The translations under genes were made by a program, and so were the position numbers. A DNA stretch of 64,000 nucleotides from Pseudomonas luteola NBRC 103146. Its GTDB lineage: Bacteria > Pseudomonadota > Gammaproteobacteria > Pseudomonadales > Pseudomonadaceae. Shown here in pieces: positions 26,939 to 35,661 of this stretch; within the stretch, counting starts at the first letter, position 1, and every line of letters begins with the position of its first letter. The notes under the pieces are model-generated. The model made no database searches. It was not told the origin of the DNA and saw only the letters and a program-made list of their open reading frames with translations. The stretch is taken from the NCBI RefSeq assembly GCF_002091675.1, contig NZ_BDAE01000005.1, positions 1 through 64,000 on the forward strand. The letters run 5' to 3'.

Positions 26939-28921
26939 ATGTTAGATATCCTTATTCCCGTTCTGCTCTTTACGGCCCTGGCACTGGCTGCGATCGGTGG
27001 TTTTCGACGCGTACGGCTCTGGCGGCAGGGCCGGCCCGCCCATGTCGATCTGATTCGGGGTCTGCTGGCCATGCCGCGGCGCTATCTGGTGGACTTGCAC
27101 CATGTGGTCGAGCGGGATCGCTATATGTCGCGAACCCATGTGGCCACTGCAGGCGGCTTCGTTCTGGCCGCCGTGCTGGCTGTACTGGTTCATGGATTTG
27201 GCCTGCATAACCGTATTCTGGGTTGGGCGCTATTGGCGGCCACCGCTTGCATGTTCACGGGTGCCTTGTTTGTGGCCAAGCGTCGCCGCAACCCACCGGC
27301 ACGCCTGTCCAAAGGGCCATGGATGCGCTTGCCCAAAAGCCTAGTGATGTTTTCCGCGAGCTTTTTCATTGCTACGCTGCCCGTAGCGGGCGTACTCCCA
27401 GAAGATTTTGGCGGCTGGATACTGGCGGCCGTGCTGGCTGTAGGCGTGGCTTGGGGCGTGTCGGAACTATTCTTCGGCATGACCTGGGGTGGCCCGATGA
27501 AACATGCCTTTGCCGGTGCCTTGCATCTGGCTTTTCACCGCCGTCCCGAGCGCTTTCGTACGCCGTTCAATGCCAGCGCGGCGCGATCCAGTGGCTTGAA
27601 GGCCCTGGACCTGAATGATCCTGCTGCACCGCTGGGTGTGGAGAAACCCAAGGACTTTACGTGGAATCAGCTGCTGGGCTTTGACGCCTGTGTGCAGTGC
27701 GGGCGCTGCGAGGCCATGTGCCCCGCTTATGCGGCCGGCCAGCCGCTCAACCCGAAAAAGCTGATCCAGGACATGGTTATCGGCATGGCGGGTGGCACCG
27801 ACGCGCGTTATTTCGGCTCGCCTTATCCCGGAAAGCCAATTGGTGAGCACGGCGGCAATGCCCATTCGCCCATTGTTTCATTTGAAGGCAAGGCGCTGGT
27901 CGATGCCGAGACGCTATGGTCCTGCACCACCTGTCGGGCCTGTGTGGAAGAGTGCCCGATGATGATCGAGCACGTCGATGCCATCGTCGATATGCGTCGC
28001 CATCTGACCCTGGAGAAAGGGGCAACCCCCAACAAGGGCGCTGAGGTGCTCGATAATCTGATTGCCACGGATAACCCCAACGGCTTCAACCCGGTCAACC
28101 GGATGAACTGGGCTGCGGACCTTGATCTGCCGTTGATCGCCAACCAACAGCGCGTCGATGTGTTGTTCTGGGTGGGTGATGGCGCGTTTGACATGCGCAA
28201 CCAGCGGACCCTTAGGGCTTTCGTCAAGATTCTCAAGGCTGCCAAGGTTGATTTTGCCGTGCTGGGGCTGGAGGAGCGCGACAGCGGTGACGTGGCGCGA
28301 CGACTGGGGGACGAGGCGACCTTTCAGCAATTGGCCAGACGCAATATCGCCACGCTGTCGCGGTACCGCTTCAACCGGATCGTGACATGCGACCCGCATA
28401 GCTTTCACGTGCTGAGAAACGAATACGGCGCGCTGGGCGGGGCTTATACGGTCCTGCATCACAGCACCTTTCTGGCAGAGCTGCTGGATGCCCAGGCGCT
28501 TCATCTCGGGCAGCACAAGGGGGGCAACGTGACCTACCACGACCCCTGCTATCTGGGTCGATACAACGGAGAGTACGAGGCGCCTCGCAAGGTACTCAAG
28601 GCCATCGGGATTGAGGTCAAGGAAATGGAGCGCTCCGGCTTCCGGGCTCGCTGCTGTGGCGGTGGAGGAGGCGCGCCAATTACCGATATTCCCGGCACGC
28701 AGCGGATTCCCGACATGCGCATGGCCGATATCAAGACGACTGGAGCGGAGGTTGTCGCTGTGGGATGCCCTCAATGTACCGCCATGCTGGAGGGGGTGGT
28801 CGCGCCCCGTCCGGAGGTAAAGGACATTGCCGAGCTGGTCGCCGAAGTTGTAATCGAGGCACCCGCCGTGCCGGTAAAGCAACCAATCACGCCCCGGCGT
28901 GAAGCGGTGGAGATCTCCTGA
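26939..28921 (+). CDS. dgcB: Dimethylglycine demethylase iron-sulfur membrane subunit DgcB
   Basis: Protein of 660 residues. The first 190 residues hold several membrane helices. Two ferredoxin-like Cys clusters follow (CVQCGRCEAMCP and CTTCRACVEECP), near residues 253-265 and 326-338. Two CCG domains (CCGGGGGAP and GCPQCTAML) near the C-terminus are of the kind that bind an unusual iron-sulfur cluster in heterodisulfide-reductase-like proteins. It probably links DgcA to ETF and the membrane quinone pool. I use ATG 26939 (MLDILIP); an upstream ATG at 26888 would translate the palindrome and is unlikely. Confidence 0.92.
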   Translation: MLDILIPVLLFTALALAAIGGFRRVRLWRQGRPAHVDLIRGLLAMPRRYLVDLHHVVERDRYMSRTHVATAGGFVLAAVLAVLVHGFGLHNRILGWALLAATACMFTGALFVAKRRRNPPARLSKGPWMRLPKSLVMFSASFFIATLPVAGVLPEDFGGWILAAVLAVGVAWGVSELFFGMTWGGPMKHAFAGALHLAFHRRPERFRTPFNASAARSSGLKALDLNDPAAPLGVEKPKDFTWNQLLGFDACVQCGRCEAMCPAYAAGQPLNPKKLIQDMVIGMAGGTDARYFGSPYPGKPIGEHGGNAHSPIVSFEGKALVDAETLWSCTTCRACVEECPMMIEHVDAIVDMRRHLTLEKGATPNKGAEVLDNLIATDNPNGFNPVNRMNWAADLDLPLIANQQRVDVLFWVGDGAFDMRNQRTLRAFVKILKAAKVDFAVLGLEERDSGDVARRLGDEATFQQLARRNIATLSRYRFNRIVTCDPHSFHVLRNEYGALGGAYTVLHHSTFLAELLDAQALHLGQHKGGNVTYHDPCYLGRYNGEYEAPRKVLKAIGIEVKEMERSGFRARCCGGGGGAPITDIPGTQRIPDMRMADIKTTGAEVVAVGCPQCTAMLEGVVAPRPEVKDIAELVAEVVIEAPAVPVKQPITPRREAVEIS

Positions 28922-29002
28922 TGAGCGCATCCCGTATTACCCGATTGGCCCTGAGTGCCGCGATATCCAATCACGCACGGACGTTTTTCAAAGGAGCAGG
29001 GC

Positions 29003-30244
29003 ATGACTGACATCATCCGCCGTGATCCGCATGCCGAATGGATCGCCCGTAATCGGCTTCATCCCCTGCACGCCTTGATGCAGGCGAGTACGCGCGATGA
29101 GCAGCCTCGCTGGATAGGCCCCAACGGCATCATTCGTAAGAATCCCCACGCAGCTCTGGGCTTCAAGGGGCCTAGCGGCTTGCGCCGTATCGATCGCAGT
29201 GGCGCTCAGCAGGGCAACGGGGTTCGTCGGCTGGGTGAGGCCCAGGAGGTGCTACTGCCGTTGCATCGGGTCGAAGAGCCCGCCTTCATTATTGCCGTAG
29301 TGCCCGATCTGGTAGGGGGACGGCTTTCCAGCCACGACCGCGATTTGCTCGGTCTGGCGCGACAGCTGGCAGGCTCAACAGGGGCGGTGTTGGCCATTGT
29401 CTTTGGTGAGCACAAGGAGTCTGGCTTCGATAAGGCAGGTGTTGACCGGCTATTGCAATTGAGCGGTCATGAATACACGGGATACTCGCCTGAACAGCGC
29501 GTGCTGGCGTTGCGTGCAGTAGAGAGCCAGTTCTTGCCACGTCACTGGTTGTTGCCGGACAGCCGTACCGGTGGTGGCGAGCTGGGTCGTCGTTTCGCTG
29601 CTACGCTACATGAGCGGCCTGCCACACGTGTCTGGCAGATAAAGGATGGCCTATGTACCGGCCGTGCCGGCGCAGGCAGCGAAGATCTGACGCGTCCTGT
29701 CCCCAGGGTAGTGTTGGCCTGCGCCGAGTGTGCGGAGCCGGTCAGTGAAACACGATATGAGGCACGTACGGTCACGCTGGCTGACGGCAATCAGTTGCGA
29801 GCGCTTGTGCGTATCGAGGACATGGGAGCCGTGGCCGTCGATCCGGCGCTTGTTCCCATGGCCGAGGCGGAATTCATCCTGTCCGGTGGCAATGGCGTTC
29901 AGGACTGGGATCTCTTCCATCGGGCAGCCCGGGCGCTTGGGGCAACAGAAGGGGCTTCGCGGGTGGCGGTAGACGACGGGCATATGCCACGTCACCGGCA
30001 GGTAGGCGCTACGGGGACCTGGGTAACGGCACGGGTCTACCTGGCAGTCGGGATTTCCGGCGCGGTACAGCACTTACAGGGCATAGGTGCCTGCGACAAG
30101 GTCATTGCCATTAACCTCAATCCGGGGTGCGACATGATCAAGCGGGCAGACCTGTCAGTCATTGCAGATTCGAACGCCGTGCTGGAAGCCTTGATCGATC
30201 TGGTCGAGGCCTACCGCCGCGGTGAGCAGAAGGAAGCGGCCTGA
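29003..30244 (+). CDS. etfA: Electron transfer flavoprotein alpha subunit of the dimethylglycine operon
   Basis: Protein of 413 residues, longer than housekeeping ETF-alpha by an N-terminal extension of roughly 90 residues. The FAD-binding C-terminal domain is clear: ATGTWVTARVYLAVGISGAVQ, then GACDKVIAINLNPGCDMIKR and an aspartate in ADLSVIAD. ATG 29003 follows AAGGAGCAGGGC. It lies 81 bp after dgcB and 63 bp before the beta subunit. It should accept electrons from dimethylglycine or betaine demethylation. The gene differs from the general etfBA pair, which would lie elsewhere in the genome. Confidence 0.88.
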   Translation: MTDIIRRDPHAEWIARNRLHPLHALMQASTRDEQPRWIGPNGIIRKNPHAALGFKGPSGLRRIDRSGAQQGNGVRRLGEAQEVLLPLHRVEEPAFIIAVVPDLVGGRLSSHDRDLLGLARQLAGSTGAVLAIVFGEHKESGFDKAGVDRLLQLSGHEYTGYSPEQRVLALRAVESQFLPRHWLLPDSRTGGGELGRRFAATLHERPATRVWQIKDGLCTGRAGAGSEDLTRPVPRVVLACAECAEPVSETRYEARTVTLADGNQLRALVRIEDMGAVAVDPALVPMAEAEFILSGGNGVQDWDLFHRAARALGATEGASRVAVDDGHMPRHRQVGATGTWVTARVYLAVGISGAVQHLQGIGACDKVIAINLNPGCDMIKRADLSVIADSNAVLEALIDLVEAYRRGEQKEAA

Positions 30245-30307
30245 AGCGGTCGTCCGCAGGACTACCGCTTCAGCAACGCAACGTGAGTCTTGAAGGAGGT
30301 AAACGGT

Positions 30308-31087
30308 ATGTCCGACGGCCAATTGAACGTGATTACGCTGGTATCGGTGGGGTCGCATCCCATGTCGGCCCGTGCCCGCCGCGCAGAGCAGGATGCCCGA
30401 GCGGTCGAACTGGGGCTGCATCTGGCGGGTGATCGACTCACGGTACTGCATGCCGGTAATCCCTACGAGGAGTCGCTGCGCGCCTACCTGGGTATGGGGT
30501 TGCCTGCCCTGCATGTCCTGGAGCAGCCCAAGGGCGCCGATGCTCTACCGGTGCTGGTGGAATACCTTCGGGAGGCTCAGGTCCAGGTTGTATTGACCGG
30601 CACTCAAGCCGAGACCGGGGAAGGGTCGGGCATGCTGCCCTATCTTCTGGCCGAATCGCTGGGTTGGCCCCTGGTAGTTGGGCTGGCAGACGTTGAATCG
30701 GTAGACGCCGGACATGCCCAGGTACTGCAAGCCCTGCCGCGCGGACAAAGGCGACGGCTAAGGGTACGCCTGCCTTTTGTCGCCAGTGTAGACAACGCAG
30801 CGCCAGCCGCCCGTCAAAGCGCCTTTGGGCCCGCAAGGCGTGGAGAGATCAAGGTTGAAGACGTGGATATCGTCGATGACCTCCTGTGGCAAGAGGCCGT
30901 CTTGCAGCCGGCTCGTCCACGGCCGAAGCGGCTGAAAGTCATCAAGGCCAAGACGGCTGCCGATCGTTTTCGCGCCGCCACGGCCAAGGCAACAGGAGAT
31001 GGCGGTCAGATCCTGAGAGATGTCACCCCGCAGGCGGGCGCAGAAGCCATTTTCAAGGTCCTGCGTGAGGAAGGCGTCGTTCGGTAG
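30308..31087 (+). CDS. etfB: Electron transfer flavoprotein beta subunit of the dimethylglycine operon
   Basis: Protein of 259 residues of the ETF-beta fold (MSDGQLNVITLVSVGSHP; later VQVVLTGTQAETGEGSGML, the AMP/FAD-proximal loop; GWPLVVGLADVE). The C-terminal 60 residues are basic and divergent. ATG 30308 follows an excellent AAGGAGGTAAACG site. It pairs with the alpha subunit just upstream to form a dedicated ETF, which would feed ETF:quinone oxidoreductase. Last gene of the dgc operon; a weak terminator follows. Confidence 0.87.
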   Translation: MSDGQLNVITLVSVGSHPMSARARRAEQDARAVELGLHLAGDRLTVLHAGNPYEESLRAYLGMGLPALHVLEQPKGADALPVLVEYLREAQVQVVLTGTQAETGEGSGMLPYLLAESLGWPLVVGLADVESVDAGHAQVLQALPRGQRRRLRVRLPFVASVDNAAPAARQSAFGPARRGEIKVEDVDIVDDLLWQEAVLQPARPRPKRLKVIKAKTAADRFRAATAKATGDGGQILRDVTPQAGAEAIFKVLREEGVVR

Positions 31088-31110
31088 GACGACTTTCATA
31101 TCTCATGTCG

Positions 31111-31134
31111 GCTTCCGGCTTGCTGGAGGCTTTT
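31111..31134 (+). terminator. Possible terminator of the dgc-etf operon
   Basis: GCTTCC (31111-31116) pairs with GGAGGC (31125-31130) with one wobble, followed directly by TTTT. The stem is short but the position is right, 24 bases after the etfB stop. Confidence 0.5.
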
Positions 31135-31184
31135 GAGTGCCTGTCTTTTTATCCCTTCAAGCCCACAAATTGTGTGCACGAGCC

Positions 31185-31842
31185 TGTGGATAATCTGTTG
31201 GATAATTATTCGACCCTAGTAACCATGCGGCTTTAGCTGAAGTGGTCACTTTTTGATCAAAATGACAGAGATGGCTTTTCCTGTAATCACAACAACTTGT
31301 GGATAAGTTTGTGAGTAATATGTTTGGAAGAGGCTGTAAGCCTTGATTTTAAAGGGATAGAGGCAACTGCTGTATTGTTGATCAGTGTTGACAAAGCTAA
31401 TGAGCCCTCTATTTCAGCACTGTATGAAGAGCGTGCGCTTCATTGAGTTATCCACCCGATATAAAGCTAAAAATGCCCTGAAAAGGTGAATGAACCGTGG
31501 GAAGAGCTGTGGATAAGCTGTTGCTGAGGGTTGGTTAACTCATCTGTCAATGACTTGGATGACAAAACTCTGTCATCCAGAAAGGCCATTATTAAGCCAT
31601 TACAAGCCAATTATGAGACGGTTTAGCCTTTTATTCAGGCAGAGCCCATCCGAAGGGCTCGCCCGCTCAAGCCATACCTAACCGCTTTCCCACAATTACT
31701 GTGCGTCTGGCTGTGGACAGCATGTTCGTTAATGTCGCCAAGCCTTGCGCCATGCGGCGTCCAGACAGTTGCTCATTTATTGATCAATTAATTCAAGATC
31801 GATTTTTCTACTCACTATTACTGTGGTTTCGCTTGTGGATAC
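31185..31842. other. AT-rich region with a cluster of DnaA boxes
   Basis: Within an 830-bp gene-free, AT-rich gap, TGTGGATAA (the perfect DnaA box) occurs at 31185-31193, 31298-31306 and 31508-31516, all on the plus strand. Near matches are TTATCCACC at 31448 (one mismatch, opposite strand), TGTGGATAC at 31834 (one mismatch), and TGTGGACAG at 31712 and GTTGGATAA at 31197 (two mismatches each). The palindrome TTTTGATCAAAA lies at 31251-31262 and an AT-rich run around 31782-31810. Several hairpins are present, including TGGATGACA/TGTCATCCA (31556-31579) and GAGCCC/GGGCTC (31642-31660). This resembles a replication origin or DnaA-titration locus, but dnaA, rpmH and gidA are not adjacent. Confidence 0.6.
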
Positions 31843-31886
31843 AGTGTTCATGATTGCCTGGAGGCCACGACATACAAGGCCTCCAG
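31691..31886. repeat. Two diverged direct repeats with a 122-bp period
   Basis: Copy A starts at 31691 and copy B at 31813. Both read CAC(A/T)ATTACTGTG, then a TGTGGA(C/T)A DnaA-like box, then TGTTC, TG(T/C)CGCC or TTGCC, and later GGC(G/C)TCCAGA and TTGATC. The spacing between blocks differs by a few bases. The duplication is old but unmistakable. No reading frame runs through either copy. Confidence 0.6.
31858..31886 (-). terminator. Perfect 9-bp hairpin downstream of the DUF2141 gene
   Basis: CTGGAGGCC (31858-31866) and GGCCTCCAG (31878-31886) flank an 11-base loop. It lies 33 bases past the stop of the minus-strand gene at 31919. There is no T tract on the minus strand, so termination there is uncertain. 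On the plus strand TTTTTT comes only 12 bases later. Confidence 0.45.
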
Positions 31887-31918
31887 AGAATTGATCGTTT
31901 TTTGAGCAGTTTTGTTGG

Positions 31919-32338
31919 TCAGCGAAGCTTGATGGTAATAGCTTCAATAGAGTCGTTGAGCTCGAAGCGTGTTTCCTCAAACGCGGCCTTACGCATCTTC
32001 AGTGGAGGGTTCTGGCTGTAGCCATACTGCTCAGTCGGCATCCCGATAAAGTTCGTATCGAGCTTCTGATTGCCGTTGGCATCTCGAATGACCGATACCG
32101 CATAGGTGCCGGGCTTCAGGTTCTTGAAGGTATGCTGCACCGTGGTCCCTGTAACTGGGATATGGGCGGATGCCTCCAATGGTTTGTCGTTATCCCACGC
32201 GTCGGCCGAAGCGAATACGGCTACCAGCAATTCACCTTTGGCCTCCTCGATATCGGTAAAGGTCACGTTGAGATCAGCAGCATGGGCACGGCCCAGTGTC
32301 CAGATAAGGCCGAAAACGCATAGGGGCAAGCGCTTCAT
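31919..32338 (-). CDS. Secreted DUF2141 domain protein
   Basis: Protein of 139 residues with a Sec signal peptide (MKRLPLCVFG...AHA, cleavage near residue 20). It is followed by a beta-sandwich DUF2141 domain, typified here by ELLVAVFASADAW, GTYAVSVIRDANGN and a conserved DTNFIGMPTEQYG. The family is periplasmic or outer-membrane-linked with no defined activity. Its start codon overlaps the stop of the HAD gene (ATGA), so the two are translationally coupled on the minus strand. Confidence 0.85.
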   Translation of the reverse strand: MKRLPLCVFGLIWTLGRAHAADLNVTFTDIEEAKGELLVAVFASADAWDNDKPLEASAHIPVTGTTVQHTFKNLKPGTYAVSVIRDANGNQKLDTNFIGMPTEQYGYSQNPPLKMRKAAFEETRFELNDSIEAITIKLR

Positions 32339-32982
32339 GCAAGCTCCGTTGTAGGGTGAGAGACAAGGGTGTGAGTAATCGCGTCGAGACGCTCGAAAAA
32401 ACAGTCGGGCCCGGCTCTGCGTAACGCCTCCGGGCTGGCGTACCCCCAGCTGACCGCACCGCAGGCAATACCTGCCTTGCGCGCCGCCTGAATATCCCGC
32501 AACTCATCGCCAATGCAGATCGCGGCATCGGGCGAGACATTACAGCGGGCGACTACCTGTTTAAGGCGTGAGCTTTTACCGAGCAGGGGCGCGTTACACT
32601 CGACACGGTCCAGATAGCGAGCCGACGGACCAAGAATGCACTCGACATTTTCAAGTGAATTGGACGTGACCAGCGCCAACTGTATTCCGGCCTGATGCAG
32701 GGCTTCCAGCATGGCCGGTACCCCTTCGAAGGGCCGCACGGTATGGCCGCCGTGCGCCATCAGGTGTTGAAAGTGGCGCGCGACACGTGGAATTTTCCAC
32801 AAGGGAATACCAAAGTAACGCAGCAGCTGACGGGTGCCGTAGCTGCGGATGCGATCGAAGTCGGCTGGGTCGTACCGGTTGAAGCGATGTGCCTGAGCCA
32901 GCGTGTCGAGCGACTCGAGAAAGAATGGAAAGCTGTCGGCCAGGGTGCCATCAAAGTCGAAAATGACGAGTTGGTAGCGCAT
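32335..32982 (-). CDS. HAD-family hydrolase, phosphoglycolate-phosphatase-like
   Basis: Protein of 215 residues. HAD motif I is DFDGTLADS (nucleophile Asp8), motif II is VTSNS, the motif III lysine is in GKSSRLKQVV, and motif IV is CIGDELRDIQAA. The cap domain lies between motif I and II, as in phosphoglycolate phosphatase and related subfamily IA enzymes; the substrate is not predictable. ATG 32982 starts exactly at the family N-terminus (MRYQLVIFDFDG); the open frame 30 codons upstream is not conserved in kind. It is coupled with the DUF2141 gene. Confidence 0.87.
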   Translation of the reverse strand: MRYQLVIFDFDGTLADSFPFFLESLDTLAQAHRFNRYDPADFDRIRSYGTRQLLRYFGIPLWKIPRVARHFQHLMAHGGHTVRPFEGVPAMLEALHQAGIQLALVTSNSLENVECILGPSARYLDRVECNAPLLGKSSRLKQVVARCNVSPDAAICIGDELRDIQAARKAGIACGAVSWGYASPEALRRAGPDCFFERLDAITHTLVSHPTTELA

Positions 32983-33044
32983 GGGCAGGGCGGCTGGCCG
33001 TGATAGGAAGAGAAGAGAGTAGCCGGGGCGGACGCCTGCGACAA

Positions 33045-33081
33045 ATACAACCGGTGCCAAGTGTGATGGCACCGGTTGTAT
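33045..33081 (-). terminator. Terminator hairpin of the chemoreceptor gene
   Basis: Two perfectly complementary 15-base arms (33045-33059 and 33067-33081; core CCGGTGCCA/TGGCACCGG) flank a 7-base loop, six bases beyond the stop codon at 33087. On the minus strand it is followed by TTGTCG, a poor T tract, but the stem is very strong. Confidence 0.75.
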
Positions 33082-33086
33082 CAGGG

Positions 33087-34709
33087 TTACAGCGAGAAGC
33101 GACGCACCAGACCGTTGAGGTCTACGGCAAGGCGGGCAAGCTCCTGCGTGGCAACGCTGGTCTGCTGTGCACCGGCTGCCGTTTGCACAGACAAGTCACG
33201 GATGCTGACCAGGCTGCGGTCCACTTCGCGGGCGACCTGAGCCTGCTGCTCGGAGGCGCTGGCAATTAGCAGGTTACGGTCGTTGATGTCGGCCACATTC
33301 GACGTGATGGTCGACAGGGCTTCGCCGGCCGCGTTGGCTTTTTCCAGCGTGCTGCGGGCACGCTCGGCGCTGCTCTGAAGCGCTTGTACGGTGTGGTCGG
33401 TCCCCTGCTGGATACTACCGATCATGGATTCGATCTCACGGGTCGACTCCCCGGTACGGTGTGCCAGGGCACGGACTTCATCGGCCACGACGGCAAAGCC
33501 ACGGCCGGCATCACCTGCACGGGCGGCTTCAATAGCGGCGTTGAGCGCCAGCAGGTTGGTTTGTTCAGCCACGGCGCGGATCACATCCAGAACCTTGCTG
33601 ATATTAAGGGCCTGCTCGGCAAGTTCCTCGGCACTTTGAGAAGCGCCCAAGACATCGCTGGTCAGTGCTTCAATGGAGGCAATGGCGTCGCTTAGTTGTG
33701 CACGGCCCTGTTGAGCCGAATGACTGGACGCCTGTGATGCTTCAGAGGTGCTGACCGCGTTGCTGGCAACGCCTTCTACGGCAGACGTCATTTCGTTCAC
33801 AGCGGTAGCCGCCTGCTCGATCTCATCGTTCTGGCGCTGAAGACCCCGGGTAGACTCTTCCATGACTGCGCTCATTTCGTCAGCCGCCGATGACAGCTGA
33901 GTAGCCGAGTCGCCGATCTGGCCGATGGTCTGGCGTAGGTTGACCTGCATGGCGGCCAATGCCTGAAGCAGTTCCGCTGCCTCATCCCGACCTTCGGCTT
34001 TCACGTTCTGGCTCAGGTCGCCACCGGCAATCTGTTTGGCAACGCTTACTGCCTGGCCAATAGGTTTGACGATGCTGGCTGTCAGCAGCAGGGCCAATGC
34101 GATCGTGACGATCACGGCCAGTACAATGATACCGATCACGATCGCCTGGGCCTGGCTGTAGCTCTCGGCTGCGGCCTGACCAGCCTTGGTCGCTGCATCC
34201 TGGTTGATCTTTTGCAGCAGCAGGTTCTGATCGTTGACGATGATGCCACGAGGCGCCAGTTCGGTATTGATCAGCTTGTTGGCGGAGGACAGATCCTCTT
34301 CGCTTACAAAGCCCTGTACCTTGGCCAGAATGCTCATGTATTCCTGAAAGGTGGTTTTGAGCGTGGAGAGTGCCTGGCGCTCCTGTTCGCTGGAAATCAG
34401 CGTCTCGTATTTCTTGAAAGTTTCTTGGATCTTGCCATCCAGTGTGGCAATGGTCTGGTTGCTTTTGGCCTGCACCGCCTTGTCCGGGTTCGCTACCAGG
34501 CGAAGCACCTCGACACGAAGACGGGTGATGTTCAGCGCAATTTCGTCTGCCGTTGCAAGGCTCGGCATGGCGTTGTTTTCGATGACTTGTCCGGCACGGC
34601 GGATATCAGCCATTTGCACCAAGTTGGAAATGCCAAGAATGATCAGTAGCAGGGCTACTGCACCAAAGCTCAGAAGGGTCCGGTAAGAGATCTTCAAATG
34701 TCTGAACAT
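33087..34709 (-). CDS. Methyl-accepting chemotaxis protein
   Basis: Chemoreceptor of 540 residues. A first membrane helix lies at about 12-32. The periplasmic part of about 160 residues looks like a four-helix-bundle sensor. A second helix (IVIGIIVLAVIVTIALALLL) near 190-210 is followed by HAMP and a long coiled-coil signalling domain with the hairpin tip AIEAARAGDAGRGFAVVADE. There is no CheR-tethering pentapeptide at the end. ATG 34709 gives the normal short cytoplasmic start; 20 codons upstream are unlikely. Its place between the dgc and gbc genes suggests a ligand related to betaine or choline, but nothing in the sequence proves it. Confidence 0.92.
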   Translation of the reverse strand: MFRHLKISYRTLLSFGAVALLLIILGISNLVQMADIRRAGQVIENNAMPSLATADEIALNITRLRVEVLRLVANPDKAVQAKSNQTIATLDGKIQETFKKYETLISSEQERQALSTLKTTFQEYMSILAKVQGFVSEEDLSSANKLINTELAPRGIIVNDQNLLLQKINQDAATKAGQAAAESYSQAQAIVIGIIVLAVIVTIALALLLTASIVKPIGQAVSVAKQIAGGDLSQNVKAEGRDEAAELLQALAAMQVNLRQTIGQIGDSATQLSSAADEMSAVMEESTRGLQRQNDEIEQAATAVNEMTSAVEGVASNAVSTSEASQASSHSAQQGRAQLSDAIASIEALTSDVLGASQSAEELAEQALNISKVLDVIRAVAEQTNLLALNAAIEAARAGDAGRGFAVVADEVRALAHRTGESTREIESMIGSIQQGTDHTVQALQSSAERARSTLEKANAAGEALSTITSNVADINDRNLLIASASEQQAQVAREVDRSLVSIRDLSVQTAAGAQQTSVATQELARLAVDLNGLVRRFSL

Positions 34710-34872
34710 GATCGGTCCTGTTAGAAAATAAGGGCAGGCGATCCTTCGCTCTGTAAGGGATGCCTGCATATCGGACGCGATCGGGAATGCTTAAGGGTAG
34801 CCATCAGCTAAAAGCCAAACGTTTGCGACCTCTACAGAAAAGGGCAAGACCGCTTAAGAGGTTAAGACAGAA

Positions 34873-35448
34873 TCAGTGCTCGCCCAGGACGTGTTGTACC
34901 AGGGCCTTGTGAGCGGCTTCGTCCTTTCGGTCGGACAGCAGCTGTACAACCGCAACCCGCGCATCTGCCTCGGCAATAAAGGCAGTGCTGCGCATGGGCG
35001 TGCCGTTCATGACTGACGTGGTTTCCAGTTGCTGAAGGGTCAGGCCGTCGCGCTTTAGGGTCTTTTCCTTGAGCACTTTGAATTTGCTGCCGCTCAGTTT
35101 CTGCCGTGCATAGAATGCGGCTTTGGCCTTAGCAAGCACGACTCGGTTGCTGGCGGTTTTATCTTCTGGCGTTGGTGTTTCAGAGGTAACGATCAACTGT
35201 TGGCTGGCTTTGTTGATATACAGTTTGCCGCGTGCTGACGGGTCTTCGGCAGTTGTGCCGGGCGGCAGGGGACTGACATCGAACCCCTCGGGTAATGCCA
35301 GCACTAGCTGATGGTTCAGCAGGGAGATGGAGTGGCTATTGGCTGTCTGGGTGGTTTCGGCCTTGCTGGCAGCCTGGACCGGTAGAGTGACAAGGCCGAA
35401 TACAAGGGCAGCCGAAGCCAGGGCCATTTTCAGGCTGTTGTTGTTCAT
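34873..35448 (-). CDS. Secreted hypothetical protein
   Basis: Protein of 191 residues with a Sec signal peptide (MNNNSLKMALASAALVFG, cleavage near PVQA-A, residue 27). The mature part is about 165 residues, lysine- and serine-rich, with alternating strand and helix character. No Cys or metal motif is visible. Proteins of this kind are common in Pseudomonas as unnamed periplasmic proteins. ATG 35448 follows AAGGATCTGAC. It is downstream of gbcA but separated from it by a terminator, so it is probably expressed on its own. Confidence 0.75.
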   Translation of the reverse strand: MNNNSLKMALASAALVFGLVTLPVQAASKAETTQTANSHSISLLNHQLVLALPEGFDVSPLPPGTTAEDPSARGKLYINKASQQLIVTSETPTPEDKTASNRVVLAKAKAAFYARQKLSGSKFKVLKEKTLKRDGLTLQQLETTSVMNGTPMRSTAFIAEADARVAVVQLLSDRKDEAAHKALVQHVLGEH

Positions 35449-35615
35449 GTCAGATCCTTGAATGGATTGCGTTGAGTCCTTTGGGTGCCGAAAGGCTTGG
35501 CAGCCAGGGCCCAACGACTGGCCAGATTATTTCATAGCGACAAGTCTGCATTGCGCTGCGCTTTCCTGAAGCGTGCAGTGCTTGGCAGTTGAAAATGCAA
35601 CGGTTTTTGACTGAA

Positions 35616-35644
35616 CAAAAGAAACCCCGCCGAAGCGGGGTTCT
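35616..35644 (-). terminator. Terminator of gbcA
   Basis: On the minus strand AACCCCGC-TTCG-GCGGGGTT is followed by TCTTTTG. It starts about 20 bases after the gbcA stop. The stem-tetraloop design is classic. Confidence 0.9.
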
Positions 35645-35661
35645 TAAAACAGAGTAGTCAA

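Noticed and set aside
31140..31918. Calling the DnaA-box region the chromosomal oriC
   Set aside because: No dnaA, dnaN, rpmH or gidA next to it and no skew data; only a DnaA-box cluster can be claimed.
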